Shown: positions 5,231 to 6,078 of the stretch, one piece after another
Layout: every line of letters starts with the position of its first letter
How positions within the stretch are numbered: the stretch's first letter is position 1
Source of the DNA: Cyclobacteriaceae bacterium
GTDB taxonomy: Bacteria > Bacteroidota > Bacteroidia > Cytophagales > Cyclobacteriaceae
Reading direction: 5' to 3'
Assembly (NCBI GenBank): GCA_025363495.1
Contig: JANYDR010000478.1
Location: 1-6,078 of the forward strand
DNA length: 6,078 nt
Notes under the pieces: model-generated
What the model was told of the DNA's origin: nothing
Database searches by the model: none
What the model saw: only the letters and a program-made list of their open reading frames with translations
Position numbers and translations under genes: made by a program

Positions 5231-6078
5231 ATGGCAGCACGCTTTGTTTCCATCTGGTTCCGTCACCTGACTACGGACTGGTTCACCATCCACCAGTATG
5301 ACTTCGCGAAACGTTTGGGCGAAGCAAGGACAAATCTCAAAAATTTGCCTTTTGTTTTACGAGCTTCTTCGCATGGGCGAATGGTCATCACAGCCGCGAA
5401 TGCTAACGCGCAGAGAAAAGGTATTCATAGTGGAATGGTTCTGGCTGATGCCCGGGCGATCATTCCAGATCTGGAAGTTTTGGATGATAAGCCTGATCTC
5501 ATTGATAAATTACTTAGAAATCTTGCTGAATGGTGTATTCGCTTCACACCTATAGTAGCCATTGATCCACCCGATGGTCTTTTACTTAATGCTTCAGGAT
5601 GCGCCCATCTATGGAATGGTGATTTGTCTTACGTGGCAGATATCAAAAAGAAATTAAATAATCGTGGTTACGATGTACGGATAGCAATGGCTGATACGGT
5701 AGGTGTTGCATGGGCTGTCGCAAGATTTGGTAAAGAACCACTTATCATTGAGGAAGGAATGCATATTGAAGCATTGATGTGTTTGCCCCCTGAAGCACTT
5801 CGTCTCGGGCTGGATGTGGTTGAGCGTTTGCACAAACTTGGTCTTCATCACGTTCGCCAGTTTATCGGAATGCCACGTTCATCACTAAGAAGACGTTTTG
5901 GTCAGCACCTTCTTCAGCAACTCGATAGGGCCCTTGGCCAGGAAATAGAAGTGATCCATCCGGTACAACCCGCCGAACCTTATCAGGAGCGACTGCCTTG
6001 TATGGAGCCTATTGTAACAGCAACTGGTATTGAGATCGCATTGCAACAGTTATTGGAAATATTGTGTTTGCGTCTTCA
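5231..6078 (+). CDS. imuB: ImuB, Y-family polymerase-like mutasome hub (truncated by the right window edge)
   Basis: An open frame of 282 residues begins MAARFVSIWFRHLTTDWF, the usual ImuB N-terminus, and continues to the window edge. ImuB is a Y-family DNA polymerase relative that lacks catalysis and bridges DnaE2, ImuA and the beta clamp. Active Y-family enzymes have an N-terminal metal-binding Asp and a DE pair in the SxDE motif. Here the N-terminus has no such Asp (VSIWFRH), and the second motif reads VAIDPPDGLLLN (about 109-120), with Pro replacing the Glu. Other matches are MVITAANANAQRKGIHSGM (51-69), GCAHLWNG (123-130), the helix-hairpin-helix region LPPEALRLGL with KLGLHHVRQFIGMPRSSLRRRFG (186-224), and QLDRALGQ (230-237). 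The C-terminal part, including any clamp-binding motif, lies outside the window. The start is one base after the imuA stop. dnaE2 is expected downstream. Confidence 0.88.
   Translation, partial: MAARFVSIWFRHLTTDWFTIHQYDFAKRLGEARTNLKNLPFVLRASSHGRMVITAANANAQRKGIHSGMVLADARAIIPDLEVLDDKPDLIDKLLRNLAEWCIRFTPIVAIDPPDGLLLNASGCAHLWNGDLSYVADIKKKLNNRGYDVRIAMADTVGVAWAVARFGKEPLIIEEGMHIEALMCLPPEALRLGLDVVERLHKLGLHHVRQFIGMPRSSLRRRFGQHLLQQLDRALGQEIEVIHPVQPAEPYQERLPCMEPIVTATGIEIALQQLLEILCLRL

Noticed and set aside
5298..5555. 85-codon plus-strand open frame within imuB
   Set aside because: It overlaps imuB in another frame, while the imuB frame is continuous and shows family motifs throughout.

Overview
The window looks like chromosome (or a large accessory element) of a Bacteroidota bacterium. 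The evidence is moderately AT-rich DNA, no recognisable Shine-Dalgarno sequence in front of any gene, a short secreted protein of the HYC_CC_PP type (a family I know only from Bacteroidota), and ImuA/ImuB and CusA proteins of the Bacteroidota style. This placement rests on family knowledge, not on a marker gene.

Left two thirds (1-4219, all on the minus strand): a copper/silver-type metal-handling operon. In transcription order it holds (i) a membrane protein with an N-terminal heavy-metal-associated (HMA) domain fused to a MauE/DoxX-like four-to-five-helix domain, (ii) a small exported Cys/His-rich HYC_CC_PP-type protein, and (iii) a CusA-type RND efflux pump. The pump reading frame is cut by one in-frame TGA between TM4 and TM5. 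The same frame then restarts at an ATG 3 bases after the stop and stays open to the left edge, where the gene leaves the window still incomplete. The methionine triad diagnostic of Cu(I)/Ag(I) pumps is present in the second half. The usual periplasmic adaptor (CusB) and outer-membrane channel (CusC) are not in the window and may lie beyond the left edge.

Middle (4220-4497): a 278-base divergent intergenic region. Its imuA-proximal half carries two near-identical palindromes of the form ACTAA-N5-TTAGT, 33 bp apart centre to centre, which look like a tandem operator. The metal-operon side carries a direct repeat (CCAATTA twice, 11 bp apart) and scattered AGCACC/GGTGCT inverted repeats.

Right third (4498-6078, plus strand): imuA and the first 282 codons of imuB, separated by one base. 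These encode accessory factors of the ImuA-ImuB-DnaE2 mutasome, which carries out error-prone translesion synthesis during DNA damage. dnaE2 would be expected just beyond the right edge. The two halves are functionally separate (metal efflux versus damage-induced mutagenesis) and share only the intergenic region.

The points most worth following up are the split cusA and the twin-palindrome operator before imuA.
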